Origin: an uncultured Lachnospiraceae bacterium
Lineage (GTDB): Bacteria > Bacillota > Clostridia > Lachnospirales > Lachnospiraceae
Reading direction: 5' to 3'
DNA: 44,480 nt
Assembly: GCA_947591245.1 (NCBI GenBank)
Contig: CANQCY010000016.1
Coordinates: 1 to 44,480 of the forward strand
The position numbers were made by a program, and so were the translations under genes. This document shows, in pieces, positions 35,550-43,805 of the stretch. Position 1 is the first letter of the stretch; each line of letters begins with the position of its first letter. The notes under the pieces are model-generated. The model ran no database searches. It was not told the DNA's origin and saw nothing but the letters and a program-made list of their open reading frames with translations.

Positions 35550-36941
35550 TCAGTTCAGCGCCGCCACAACGACCAGAACCCGTTTTGTCTCCTCAGTTAC
35601 TTTATATGCATTACTGATTCGTCCCGGAACCGCCCACATCACATGATTGCCGTCGGCAAGGACAATTTCTTTTTTCCTCTCGCTCGCCGGTATTTTTTCA
35701 TCAATATAATATCGCGAAAGCTTTTTTTTGTTTCCGCTGGCGTCCATAATAAAGTAATCCCCCGCCATTGGGTTTCTAAAACACATGCCATTTTTAATTT
35801 TATCATAATCAAACCATTTCGTATAGTCCTTTTGTGGAATTTCTTTCAAGAGATTTTCCCTCGGTATGACATCCATGCATACAAGCATTCTCTCGCGGCG
35901 TATCTCGATCACTTCCTCAAACGGCGGCACGCATTTTCTGCAGTACAAAGGGCCGCCGTCCTGCATCTGATTTTTAAACCGCACGCAGCCGTACTGCTTT
36001 TCTGCGCAGATAAACCCGGGAAGCATGACCTTTTTCCCGGCTTCTTTGCCTGACAGACCGATAATCATCCTATAATGCGACTCGTTTATATCTTTGACGG
36101 ACTCCCGAAAGTTTTTGAGGAGCAGCCGGATCACTTCCACCTTGATCACGATATCCAGCTGGTCAAATTCTTCGCAGTTATAATAATATTCCCCCCGATC
36201 CGCATGTACGATCCTCATATAAATTTTCTTTGCCTGCCTATCAATATATGCGTACTGGAGCGATATTTTGTGCGCCGCTTCCGCCACATGAATCTTCGCC
36301 TTATTATTTATTTCCTTTTCCACATATGGAAATACCCTCAGCCGGACTTTATTTCTGGAGTACGTTTCATCCATATTGCTGCTATCCGTACAAAAATCCA
36401 AGTTGTTTTGCTTTATATAGTCGTCTATCTCGCTGCTCTGCGCAAAAAGAATCGGGCGGATCAGATACTCCCGTTTCGGGAATATGCCGGAGATTCCCCT
36501 CGGCCCGCTTCCCCGGAACAGCTGGAACAGCACCGTTTCCGCCACATCGTCCTGATGATGGGCGACCGCTATTTTATTATATCCTCTTTCCATGCACACG
36601 CTCTGCATGATACGGTAACGGACATTCCGGCCCGCCTCTTCCTCTGACATTTTCATCTCGTCCGCTACCGCGCGGACGTCTACGCGCTCACTATAAAACG
36701 GAAGCCCTCTCTCCGCCGCCAGCGCTTTTACAAACGCCTCGTCTCTGTCCGCCTCTTCTCCCCGCAGGCCATGATTTACGTGCAGCACGAGAAGCGACAG
36801 ATCAAACTCCTCCCGGCATTTATCCAGAACATCCAGCAGGCAGACGGAATCTTTTCCGCCGGAAACCCCGACGATGATCCGGTCCCCTTTATTAAATAGC
36901 TTATTTTTCTCATTATACTTTAGTACTTTTTCCTTAAACAT
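35550..36941 (-). CDS. tilS: tRNA(Ile)-lysidine synthetase
   Basis: This ~463-residue enzyme modifies C34 of the AUA-reading tRNA-Ile to lysidine. The PP-loop ATPase motif SGGKDS (27-32) is followed by VLHVNHGLRGEEADRDE, AVAHHQDDVAETVLFQLFRG, LIRPIL and DSSNMDETYSRNKVRLRV, all typical of TilS. A C-terminal substrate-binding domain includes KIPASERKKEIVLADGNHVMWAVPGRIS. The ATG at 36941 has AAAGG ~8 nt upstream; an ATG at 36959 is possible but its site is too close. hpt follows after ~30 bp. Confidence 0.95.
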   Translation of the reverse strand: MFKEKVLKYNEKNKLFNKGDRIIVGVSGGKDSVCLLDVLDKCREEFDLSLLVLHVNHGLRGEEADRDEAFVKALAAERGLPFYSERVDVRAVADEMKMSEEEAGRNVRYRIMQSVCMERGYNKIAVAHHQDDVAETVLFQLFRGSGPRGISGIFPKREYLIRPILFAQSSEIDDYIKQNNLDFCTDSSNMDETYSRNKVRLRVFPYVEKEINNKAKIHVAEAAHKISLQYAYIDRQAKKIYMRIVHADRGEYYYNCEEFDQLDIVIKVEVIRLLLKNFRESVKDINESHYRMIIGLSGKEAGKKVMLPGFICAEKQYGCVRFKNQMQDGGPLYCRKCVPPFEEVIEIRRERMLVCMDVIPRENLLKEIPQKDYTKWFDYDKIKNGMCFRNPMAGDYFIMDASGNKKKLSRYYIDEKIPASERKKEIVLADGNHVMWAVPGRISNAYKVTEETKRVLVVVAALN

Positions 36942-36998
36942 CTTATCAACCTTTCCCATTCACCTTTTAAACATGTGAAATAGAAAAATCTTTCCGGT

Positions 36999-39305
36999 TT
37001 ATTTTTCCCACAGCCCCGCCACAAGCACGCTCATATCATCCGACGCTTCCCTTGCATTGCGCGAAAGCGCCTGCATCAGGATTTTGTTTGCGACGTCTGA
37101 CGGATTGCTCGTATTTATATTCTGCAAAATATTTTCGATATAAAATTCCTTATTTTCGCCCGGGAACGCATCCACGATACCGTCCGATACCATTATGACC
37201 ATATCTCCGTCCGAAAGCTCTGTCACCGTCGATTCCGGCTCCGCCTCCATCTGAATGCCCACCGGAAGCGTCCGGGAAAAAATCGTCTCCACCCTGTCCT
37301 TTCTCATGATAAAAGTGGCGGCGGCGCCGTTTTTTACTATTTCACAATTTCCACTATAAAGGTCTATCGCCGTCATGTCAAGAGTTGTAAATTTTTTTCC
37401 TTCATAAGACATTACAAAAAGAGTATTCATGAGGCGTATCGCCGATTCCTTCCGAAAGCCCGCCTCGATCAGCCCCTCCAGCACCTCTACCAGATTTTCG
37501 CTGTCCCGGCATGCCCTTGACCCGCTTCCCATGCCGTCAGACAGCATCATAATCAGTTCGCCGGTCGAAAGCTCCAGAAAAGAAAAATTATCACCCGACA
37601 CCGTTTCCCCGCTCTTTGCCACACGCGCCAGCCCGGTAAGCGCTTTATAGTTTGTATCCTGCACAAAAGCAACTGCCTCATACTCTTTTGGTATGACGTT
37701 TTTTACGTATCTTCCCGCCGTCATGCGCATCTCAACCGCATGCTCCAATGCGGCCGAGACATCTTTTTTCGTGATACACGCGTTTCCTCTCGCCTTTGCG
37801 ACAAAGCATATTTCCATATTTCCCCTGCAGTCTGTTTTAAAAGAAAGATTTTTTACATGGATGCCAAGGGAACGAAGCGCAAAAAGCGCTTTCTTTTTCA
37901 TCTCCACCGGCACCTCCGCCGTCTCGTTTAATTCCACCGTAAACGCTTTCAGCGCGTCGGCGATTTCCAGCATCTGATTCGCCATCGCCGCCCTGCTCTC
38001 CGCCATTTTATTGCGCCAGCTTAAATTCATTCTGGCAACCGCCATTCGCTCGTTAATCTTTTCTATATATTCATCCAGCCTCAGGCATCGGTTGCAAAAC
38101 CTCTCGCTAATCGCATCCGTCTCTACTATTCCCTGTTCGCTTGCCGCCGCAAGAATATTTCTTATATTTTCATACGTCTCCTTATAATTTGTCTCCCAGC
38201 AGTAATGGCAGTTCACGCATTCGCGGCACACCTTGCCCGACAGCTCGTCAAAAATTTCCTCCATCTCATCCATCGAAATCTGCCGTTCCTTTTCCGTAAA
38301 ATCGCTGAACGACTTAGCCAGACGCTTAAACGCCAGCGAAAAGCCGTCGAGTTTATAATTCGCCAGCGTTCTCAAATCCTCCTTTGCAAACGGATTTTCC
38401 TGGTCCTTCATGAGATCGGTTTCAATCGTCCGGATCACGCTTCCGGGTATCGAAAGAAAGATAATGGCTGCGGATACCATACCGCGCAGCTCCACTATGC
38501 CGAGCGCCTCATTCCGTATTACATACGCCATAATAACGCCCATGATAAGAAATGCCGCCGTACTCATAATTCTGCCGATTTCACGGAAAATGCCGACTCC
38601 GATGCCAAGCAGGCAGTACACTCCGACCAAAACCATGCCGCTCCCGGACGCCACTGCCAGAATGCCTCCCGCCGCACCCGCCATCGCTCCCGGCGCGGCC
38701 CCATACCGGTAGCCGATAAACAGTACAAGCAAATAACTGAACGTCTCCGCGATCGACAAAACCCCGTCAAAGATCCGCGGCATGCCGTACACCGCCAGAG
38801 ACAGCAAAGCAATCATGCTGATCATCTCTTCATTGCCAAGTATCTTTTCCCAGTCCTCATACAGAAGAAAGCGAACGCCCCACTGGAATACATTGGCGAG
38901 CGCAATGATGCAGAGGCTCTCCAACAGGCTCATCCACACTAACTGCAGCGTATTTGCCGCCACGGCGCTAGTCGCCACCCCCAATATAAAGTTAAGGATG
39001 GCGCTCACGCACGCAACGGAAATTACGTCCGCCTCCCTTCCGTCCACTTTCTTCATAATATACTGCACAAATCCCGCCAGCCCTATTATCACAATATACT
39101 GAATAAAACTCACTCCCCTTGCCTGAGTGAGCACGCCCGCCAAAACCGAAAACAAAACGAGCGTCCGGCCGCCCGGATAGACGCCTGACGCACATATATA
39201 TGCAACCGCAAAGGGATTCATGGAGAACAGCCATACCCTTCCCAGCAAGAATCCGATCACCACCTGTAAAATCCATCGTTTTTTTGATACCGCACCTTGA
39301 ATCAT
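36999..39305 (-). CDS. spoIIE: Stage II sporulation protein E (PP2C phosphatase)
   Basis: This ~768-residue protein has an N-terminal domain with about ten membrane helices (residues ~10-290), a cysteine-containing central region (CRECVNCHYCWE) and a C-terminal PP2C phosphatase domain (DGMGSGSRACRDS, TTLDMTAIDLYSG, VSDGIVDAFPG, SDDMSVLVAGLWEK). SpoIIE dephosphorylates SpoIIAA to release sigma-F in the forespore and binds FtsZ at the polar septum. The ATG at 39305 follows AGAGGGAGACG; the next in-frame ATG up (39338) has no site, and the frame further up crosses the promoter. A Spo0A-type promoter lies at 39369-39433. Confidence 0.96.
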   Translation of the reverse strand: MIQGAVSKKRWILQVVIGFLLGRVWLFSMNPFAVAYICASGVYPGGRTLVLFSVLAGVLTQARGVSFIQYIVIIGLAGFVQYIMKKVDGREADVISVACVSAILNFILGVATSAVAANTLQLVWMSLLESLCIIALANVFQWGVRFLLYEDWEKILGNEEMISMIALLSLAVYGMPRIFDGVLSIAETFSYLLVLFIGYRYGAAPGAMAGAAGGILAVASGSGMVLVGVYCLLGIGVGIFREIGRIMSTAAFLIMGVIMAYVIRNEALGIVELRGMVSAAIIFLSIPGSVIRTIETDLMKDQENPFAKEDLRTLANYKLDGFSLAFKRLAKSFSDFTEKERQISMDEMEEIFDELSGKVCRECVNCHYCWETNYKETYENIRNILAAASEQGIVETDAISERFCNRCLRLDEYIEKINERMAVARMNLSWRNKMAESRAAMANQMLEIADALKAFTVELNETAEVPVEMKKKALFALRSLGIHVKNLSFKTDCRGNMEICFVAKARGNACITKKDVSAALEHAVEMRMTAGRYVKNVIPKEYEAVAFVQDTNYKALTGLARVAKSGETVSGDNFSFLELSTGELIMMLSDGMGSGSRACRDSENLVEVLEGLIEAGFRKESAIRLMNTLFVMSYEGKKFTTLDMTAIDLYSGNCEIVKNGAAATFIMRKDRVETIFSRTLPVGIQMEAEPESTVTELSDGDMVIMVSDGIVDAFPGENKEFYIENILQNINTSNPSDVANKILMQALSRNAREASDDMSVLVAGLWEK

Positions 39306-39368
39306 CGTCTCCCTCTTTCCGCAAAATCTGCCAGACATATTTACTGCTATAATAGTTCCTAAAACATA

Positions 39369-39433
39369 AGTATAGACAATGCGGATATCAAATTTTGTCA
39401 AAAAAAGAATCGCGCCCAAAAAACTTTTCGACA
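39369..39433 (-). promoter_or_regulatory. Spo0A-dependent-type promoter of spoIIE
   Basis: On the minus strand, a perfect TTGACA (39396-39401) and TATACT (39369-39374) are separated by 21 bp, too long for unaided sigma-A. A perfect 0A box TGTCGAA (39427-39433) lies 25 bp upstream of the -35, and TGACAAA (one mismatch) overlaps the -35 (39394-39400). The Bacillus spoIIE and spoIIG promoters share this layout. Confidence 0.8.
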
Positions 39434-39439
39434 CGATTC

Positions 39440-39733
39440 TCACTTCGCTTTAAAAATTATTTCATCATCATATACAAGGCCGAACTTTCTGCGCGCCATG
39501 TACTCGACATACTCATCCGTCTGCATATACGCCTGCTTTTCCTGTATCGACTGCCGCTCCTTCTCCAAGTCGGCTCTCTTTGCCTCCAGCTCCTGCTTCT
39601 GCTTCTGCATTTCCTGGCATTCCGCCTTCAGGGAAAAACTCTGGGCAAAAAGCGTTGCACAGAAAAGCAGTACCACCGTCATCACCAGATACAGTCCGGT
39701 GCGGTTTCTTCGCCTTCCTTTTTTTACATGCAT
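39440..39733 (-). CDS. divIC: Septum formation initiator DivIC
   Basis: This 97-residue bitopic division protein has a basic cytoplasmic N-terminus (MHVKKGRRRNRTG), one membrane helix (about 14-31) and an extracytoplasmic coiled coil (about 36-75, rich in Q, E, K) ending in YVEYMARRKFGLVYDDEIIF, the typical DivIC/FtsL-type end. It helps stabilise the divisome with FtsL and DivIB. It has its own strong promoter overlapping the yabQ stop and a ~90-nt leader. spoIIE follows on the same strand behind its own promoter. Confidence 0.93.
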   Translation of the reverse strand: MHVKKGRRRNRTGLYLVMTVVLLFCATLFAQSFSLKAECQEMQKQKQELEAKRADLEKERQSIQEKQAYMQTDEYVEYMARRKFGLVYDDEIIFKAK

Positions 39734-39823
39734 ATACTTTTTTCCTTTCTATTATTCTCGCGTTTGCAATGAGCCAAGCGCGCATACGCGTACAGCTGTA
39801 AGTTGCTATTGTGTGTAACTTAT

Positions 39824-39852
39824 ATTATAAAACGTTTTCCAATTTTTATCAA
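39824..39852 (-). promoter_or_regulatory. Sigma-A promoter of divIC
   Basis: On the minus strand, TTGATA (39847-39852) and a perfect TATAAT (39824-39829) are separated by 17 bp. The -35 box contains the TGA stop of yabQ, so divIC is expressed in vegetative growth independently of the sporulation genes before it. Confidence 0.78.
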
Positions 39853-40259
39853 GCCTTTTTTTCCTCTTTTTTCATGTTTTCTTGTTTTTGCTTTTGTTTT
39901 GCGCGCACCTTTTTAACAAGCATTGCGGCCGGACGGGTGATCAGATGCCATACTTTCCGAACTGCTTTTACGATCAGGTCGGAAATCCGCGTTCCCACCG
40001 TTTTTCGGTATAATAAGGCTCCTGCGCCAAAGGCAAATACAAAAAAGCTTCGGATCGTTCCATTATTACACAAAAAAATCATCTGAAAAACGCATACTCC
40101 GCTTATGGCAAAAAAAAGCACATCCGCAACCAACTTACCGAATACCCCCGGACGGAAAAGCTCCCGAAAAACATTGACTGCCTCATAGGCAAGCATAACG
40201 AAAACGCCGCTCAAAAAGGACCCTAGCAAAAATACAAGCTGATTTTTTATTTCTTCCAT
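39849..40259 (-). CDS. yabQ: Spore cortex biosynthesis protein YabQ
   Basis: This 136-residue protein has three to four membrane helices (about 8-28, 43-64, 68-86) and a long basic, lysine- and glutamine-rich tail. It matches YabQ in size, helix layout and position after yabP. In Bacillus it is needed for spore cortex formation in the outer forespore membrane. The stop of yabP and the start of yabQ are adjacent (40259/40260), so they are translated together. The sigma-E-type promoter before yabP probably drives both. Confidence 0.88.
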   Translation of the reverse strand: MEEIKNQLVFLLGSFLSGVFVMLAYEAVNVFRELFRPGVFGKLVADVLFFAISGVCVFQMIFLCNNGTIRSFFVFAFGAGALLYRKTVGTRISDLIVKAVRKVWHLITRPAAMLVKKVRAKQKQKQENMKKEEKKA

Positions 40260-40583
40260 CTATTTAAACAGCTTTCCGAAAAATGATCCGCCATTTCCCG
40301 CTGAATGCGAATCCGTATATTTCAGCTCGCATATTTTTCCTTCGAGATCGACTTCCCCTTTTTCAAGCGTCAGTCTTTTTACATGCAGCTCATTACCGCG
40401 AAATATAAGCGTCCCCCTCGTTGTTTCCAGAAGAATTTCATTGCTGTCAAATGAAACCACCTCTTTCACTCCCGTCACGGAAGCCCGCCCGCGGTCGTAC
40501 ATGCTCACATCATGCCTGCCGCCCGCGCCTTGTTCCCTTTCGTCCGGATAATGGTTCAGTCTGCTTCTTTGGAACTCCTGCAA
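40260..40583 (-). CDS. yabP: Sporulation protein YabP
   Basis: This ~107-residue protein of the YabP/YqfC family has the recognisable core RASVTGVKEVVSFDSNEILLETTRG and a C-terminal GKLFK. YabP is a mother-cell protein needed for cortex formation. The start is uncertain. A TTG at 40583 is preferred because AGGTGG (40590-40595) lies 6 nt upstream and the sigma-E-type promoter would start transcription near 40608. The ATG at 40598 would have almost no leader, and an ATG at 40502 has no site. yabQ follows without a gap. Confidence 0.85.
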   Translation of the reverse strand: MQEFQRSRLNHYPDEREQGAGGRHDVSMYDRGRASVTGVKEVVSFDSNEILLETTRGTLIFRGNELHVKRLTLEKGEVDLEGKICELKYTDSHSAGNGGSFFGKLFK

Positions 40584-40614
40584 AATGTGCCACCTCATAA
40601 TAACCAGTTATTCC

Positions 40615-40643
40615 AGTATATGCCGCGGGGAAACATATTATTC
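40615..40643 (-). promoter_or_regulatory. Sigma-E-type promoter of yabP-yabQ
   Basis: On the minus strand, GAATAAT (40637-40643) and CATATACT (40615-40622) are separated by 14 bp. Each box is one mismatch from the sigma-E consensus. Confidence 0.6.
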
Positions 40644-40670
40644 CCGCTCCGCGCCGAAACAGGCGCCGCG

Positions 40671-40910
40671 TCAAATATAACGATAAAGCTCCTTCGCTTC
40701 TTCTTTATTGTATGTTTCGTCCACCCCGAGCACCTCCACCTTCGTATTTTTGTTTCCGAATTGAATTTCAATCACATCTCCGGGTTTTACATTCAGAGAC
40801 GCCTTCGCCGTCTTGCCGTTCACAAGAATCCTCCCCGCATCGCACGCCTCGTTCGCAACCGGCCTCCTCTTTATCAGCCGGGAAACCTTCAAATATTTAT
40901 CCAGCCTCAT
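40671..40910 (-). CDS. rqcP: S4-domain RNA-binding protein RqcP
   Basis: This 79-residue protein is almost entirely one S4 domain: MRLDKYLKVSRLIKRRPVAN, ACDAGRILVNGKTAKASLNV, KPGDVIEI. In Bacillus, RqcP (YabO) works with RqcH on stalled 50S subunits to add alanine tails in ribosome quality control. The ATG at 40910 is chosen because GGGAGG lies 7 nt upstream; the upstream ATG at 40964 lies within the hup terminator. It sits between hup and yabP, the usual location. Confidence 0.93.
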   Translation of the reverse strand: MRLDKYLKVSRLIKRRPVANEACDAGRILVNGKTAKASLNVKPGDVIEIQFGNKNTKVEVLGVDETYNKEEAKELYRYI

Positions 40911-40940
40911 CTCCATGCCTCCCATTCTTTTCTTTTTAAG

Positions 40941-40982
40941 AAAAAAAACGCCGATTCCAAGCACTCAGAATCGACGCCTTAT
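40941..40982 (-). terminator. Terminator after hup
   Basis: On the minus strand, GGCGTCGATTC pairs with GAATCGGCG through wobbles (hairpin about 40949-40979), followed by eight T (40941-40948). It separates hup from rqcP. Confidence 0.9.
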
Positions 40983-40996
40983 TTTTCATACTATAA

Positions 40997-41272
40997 TTAT
41001 GCGTTCACGGCATCCTTCAAAGCCTTTCCAGCCTTGAATTTCGGCGCCTTAGAAGCGGGAATGCTCATCTTTTCCTTCGTGAGCGGGTTAATTCCTTCCC
41101 TGGCCGCTCTCTGAGTAACTTCAAAAGAACCAAAGCCAACCAGCTGAATCTTCTCGCCCTTCTTTAATTCATCTGTAACAACATCAACAAATGCTTTCAG
41201 CGCTTTTTCCGCATCCTTTTTGGACAAATCTGCCTGATCAGCCATTGCTGCTACTAATTCTGACTTATTCAT
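40997..41272 (-). CDS. hup: HU-family DNA-binding protein
   Basis: This 91-residue nucleoid protein has the HU fold sequence MNKSELVAAMADQADLSKKDAEKALKAF..., IQLVGFGSFEV and the DNA-binding arm RAAREGINPLTKEKMSIPAS, ending FKAGKALKDAVN. It bends and compacts DNA as a dimer. GGAGG lies 9 nt before the ATG. It is transcribed alone from a strong promoter (41347-41375) with a tandem repeat in its leader, and has its own terminator. It lies directly downstream of the interrupted spoVT. Confidence 0.97.
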   Translation of the reverse strand: MNKSELVAAMADQADLSKKDAEKALKAFVDVVTDELKKGEKIQLVGFGSFEVTQRAAREGINPLTKEKMSIPASKAPKFKAGKALKDAVNA

Positions 41273-41311
41273 GGATTATATCCTCCTCGTATTTTTTACT
41301 TGAATATTTTC

Positions 41312-41338
41312 GTAAACCTACAATACCTGTAAACCTAC
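41312..41338. repeat. Tandem 10-bp direct repeat in the hup leader
   Basis: GTAAACCTAC occurs twice (41312-41321 and 41329-41338) with a 17-bp period and AATACCT between. It lies just downstream of the hup -10 box, around the predicted transcription start. Confidence 0.8.
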
Positions 41339-41346
41339 TAAATATA

Positions 41347-41375
41347 TTTATACCTTGTTTCCAGTATTTTGTCAA
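41347..41375 (-). promoter_or_regulatory. Strong sigma-A promoter of hup
   Basis: On the minus strand, a perfect TTGACA (41370-41375) and TATAAA (41347-41352) are separated by 17 bp. The leader of ~70 nt contains the direct repeat. Confidence 0.8.
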
Positions 41376-41443
41376 GTTTTTTTCCTGATATTAGCAAATA
41401 TACGGGAATGTTTACACAATGTTCACGATTTATTTTCATTTTA

Positions 41444-41899
41444 TTAACTTTCCATCTGGCGACCCAGGAAATTAGCCCCGCAAAGCGCCATTTTTTCCTC
41501 AAATTCGCCAAACGGTTTCTTTTTATCGCGGGATAAAAGAATAACTGCTCCGATCGCGTCCCCTTCGGATACAATCGAACCGATCGCCTCATTCGCCTCG
41601 CCTTCGCCGTCTTCTACAACCTTACAGCGGGTGCCTTTCGCCTCTGTGGATAAAATATTGGCGCGGTCGTCGATGCACTGTTTCAGTTCCCTGTGTATGC
41701 CTTTACCCGAATAACTTTTCTTATCCGGGCCCGCCGCTGCCACGATCTGGTCGCGATCTGCCACGCAAACCGTACACTTCGCCACATTTGCCACAGATTC
41801 CACATATTCTTTTGCCAGAACGCCAAGCTCCCCGATTGGGGAATATTTCTTCAAAATCACACCGCCCTCATGATTGGTGAAAATCTCCAATGGGTCGCC
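41444..41899 (-). pseudogene. spoVT: 3' part of spoVT, interrupted by the element
   Basis: The last 151 codons match SpoVT from its residue ~31 on: GDPLEIFTNHEGGVILKKYS, PIGELGVLAKEYVESV, then the GAF domain ending VILLSRDKKKPFGEFEEKMA and NFLGRQMES. The missing ~30 residues would hold the start of the AbrB-like DNA-binding hairpin (in Bacillus MKATGIVRRIDDLGRVVIP...). Position next to hup agrees with the normal clostridial spoVT locus. The remaining part is undamaged, so the gene could be restored by precise excision if the 5' part survives beyond the window. SpoVT is a sigma-G-dependent forespore regulator of spore germination and resistance genes. Confidence 0.88.
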
Positions 41900-43720
41900 A
41901 CTACTGATAACATTGACAGTAAAGAGGCGTTCCGGCTGATTGCGAGTTTTCAGCCGAACCTTTGTAGTGTTTGGGGCTTCTTCATCCGCTATGGAAAGCG
42001 AAGATGTATGCCCTCTGTCTTTTAATATAACTTTACTGTCTTTGTTAAAATTTGCAGCCGGATCTCCTTCTGCTGCCCTTGACACGTTCAGCAATGCGTC
42101 TATATCGGCTTTCAGTTTGACATCTATATGATCTTCATAGACAACGATCCTGTCTATCAAAAGCTGTAGATCCACCTTATCCAAGCTGGGCTTCTCCAAA
42201 ATATCATTAAAGACATCTATAACTGTTCTTGCCAGTCTGTTGATCCGAATAATGTCATTACGCTTATCGGAAGTAAGATTGATCTGATTTTGAAGCCCGC
42301 TGATTTTGATTGTGGCTTCATCCTCTAATTCGGCATAGGTTTCCTCGACAATCTCTATTTGACTTAAAGCCGCCGCATTCTCTGCCGCTTTTGCCTCCAG
42401 AGCAGCTATTTCCTTTATTTTTCGTTTCTTGATTGCCTTTAGTTCTTCTTTCGCATCATGCAGATGTCTTTCCAGAATGGACAGCGTATTTTCATTTTCT
42501 TGTATCTCTGTCGATTCGTTCTTAATGGACATCTCCAACTGCTTAATCATATCATCCGAGTTGTCCCTGACCTTGCGGATATACTGCTTTAAGATAGCAT
42601 CCAGCAGATCAACACGGGTATGATGTGAACTGCATCCTTTTGTGCCTCTCTTATGGTATGTGCCACAGGTATAGGCAGGAGCAAGATCACCCCGGCTCAT
42701 GGAAAACATCGGCGAGCCGCAATCGCCGCAAAACAGGAAGCCGGAATACATATTGTCATATTTCTTCACTCCCCGGTAATTATTGGCAGACCTCTTTGCC
42801 AATAAGTCCTGCGTCAGAATCCATGTACGGTTATCTATGATCGGTTCGTGATGATTTTCAAATACGAAGTTTTCTTCTTCCGCAACCTTAACATCCGTAC
42901 CATTGATTTTTTTGCGCTTATACTTGTGCTGCCGCAAAGTCCCGATGTAAAAATCATTATTCAAAATACCCTGCACAGTCACAATGCTCCATGCGGTATA
43001 TGTCTTTTTCCTTTTGTATTCATCTCCCCTTGCTTCCACACGCTGTTTTTCTTTCATGCGGGGCGTCGGGATATTCTTCTCTGTCAGATAGTTGGCAATC
43101 TTTTTATATCCCCATCCTTCATTATATAAGGAAAAGATCTGACGCACAACCTCCGCTTCGTCCGGCTCCACAGCAATCTCCTGTTTTTTCATATTGGTAA
43201 TGATATACCCATACGGAACCACATTAATCCATTTGCCTTCTTCCTGACGTCTGCGGATGACATTCCGCACCTTTTTACTGGCATCTGTTACCGGCATCTC
43301 ATTGATCAGAAACCGGAACTGTATCGCCATCCAATCGTCAAAGGTTGGGTAGTCAATGGAGTCGCCTATGCTGATGATACGCACTCCGGCATCACGCAAG
43401 TCCTCCAATTCTACAAGACCTTTGCTGTTTCTTCTGGAAAAACGGCTGAAGTCTTTGACAATGAGTATTTTGACTTCTCCGCCAAGCAGCCGTTTTCTCA
43501 GCTTTTGATAATCTTCCCGCTGTTCAAACGTATAGCCCGAACGATCTCTGTCAACATAAAAGCTCAACCTGCATTTCGGGAATTTTTTTCTCACAAATTC
43601 CTGAATAATGCTTTTCTGATTTTCAATGGAAGTGTTGTCTTTGTCTAACTCCTCATCAACAGAGATCCGACAGTATCCGCTGATTTCTTCCTGCAGGAAA
43701 GCGTCTGTCTGTTTCTCCAT
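41444..43720 (-). CDS. Large serine recombinase fused in frame to the C-terminal part of SpoVT
   Basis: This is one uninterrupted 758-codon frame. Residues 13-150 are a resolvase-type catalytic domain (GYCRISVDEE with nucleophile about S20; VKDFSRFSRRNSKG), 150-300 a Recombinase domain (VVPYGYII, IFSLYNEGWGYKKIANYL), then a zinc ribbon (C331, C334, C352, C363), a long coiled coil (about 385-500) and a VDLQLLIDRIVVYEDHID end. A ~60-residue tail leads to residue 608, where SpoVT sequence begins (GDPLEIFTNHE) and continues to the end with its GAF domain. AAGGAGG lies 5 nt before the ATG. The recombinase presumably integrates and excises the element. The fused state is seen directly; whether the protein is active in this form is not known. 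Confidence 0.93.
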   Translation of the reverse strand: MEKQTDAFLQEEISGYCRISVDEELDKDNTSIENQKSIIQEFVRKKFPKCRLSFYVDRDRSGYTFEQREDYQKLRKRLLGGEVKILIVKDFSRFSRRNSKGLVELEDLRDAGVRIISIGDSIDYPTFDDWMAIQFRFLINEMPVTDASKKVRNVIRRRQEEGKWINVVPYGYIITNMKKQEIAVEPDEAEVVRQIFSLYNEGWGYKKIANYLTEKNIPTPRMKEKQRVEARGDEYKRKKTYTAWSIVTVQGILNNDFYIGTLRQHKYKRKKINGTDVKVAEEENFVFENHHEPIIDNRTWILTQDLLAKRSANNYRGVKKYDNMYSGFLFCGDCGSPMFSMSRGDLAPAYTCGTYHKRGTKGCSSHHTRVDLLDAILKQYIRKVRDNSDDMIKQLEMSIKNESTEIQENENTLSILERHLHDAKEELKAIKKRKIKEIAALEAKAAENAAALSQIEIVEETYAELEDEATIKISGLQNQINLTSDKRNDIIRINRLARTVIDVFNDILEKPSLDKVDLQLLIDRIVVYEDHIDVKLKADIDALLNVSRAAEGDPAANFNKDSKVILKDRGHTSSLSIADEEAPNTTKVRLKTRNQPERLFTVNVISSGDPLEIFTNHEGGVILKKYSPIGELGVLAKEYVESVANVAKCTVCVADRDQIVAAAGPDKKSYSGKGIHRELKQCIDDRANILSTEAKGTRCKVVEDGEGEANEAIGSIVSEGDAIGAVILLSRDKKKPFGEFEEKMALCGANFLGRQMES
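41895..41910 (-). other. Inferred attachment-site junction (attL or attR) in spoVT
   Basis: SpoVT similarity begins at the glycine codon at 41897-41899 and recombinase-specific sequence precedes it (VNVISS). The crossover core must therefore lie near the GGCGACCC run at 41892-41899 or a few bases to either side. The exact core needs the second junction, which is outside the window. Confidence 0.6.
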
Positions 43721-43805
43721 TCCGTCCTCCTTTTTATTTTGGTTGATTTTTCATATTTACAGATAACATTGTAACTCATTTATAGCAGAATTGCAAGGTC
43801 CTTTT

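Noticed and set aside
39306-39443. 46-residue N-terminal extension of SpoIIE
   Set aside because: It would start upstream of the Spo0A-type promoter and overlap the divIC end; the ATG at 39305 has a proper ribosome-binding site.
41444-43720. Two separate genes with a missed stop at the junction
   Set aside because: No stop or frame change is present between the recombinase and the SpoVT part, and both keep their family sequence in the same frame.
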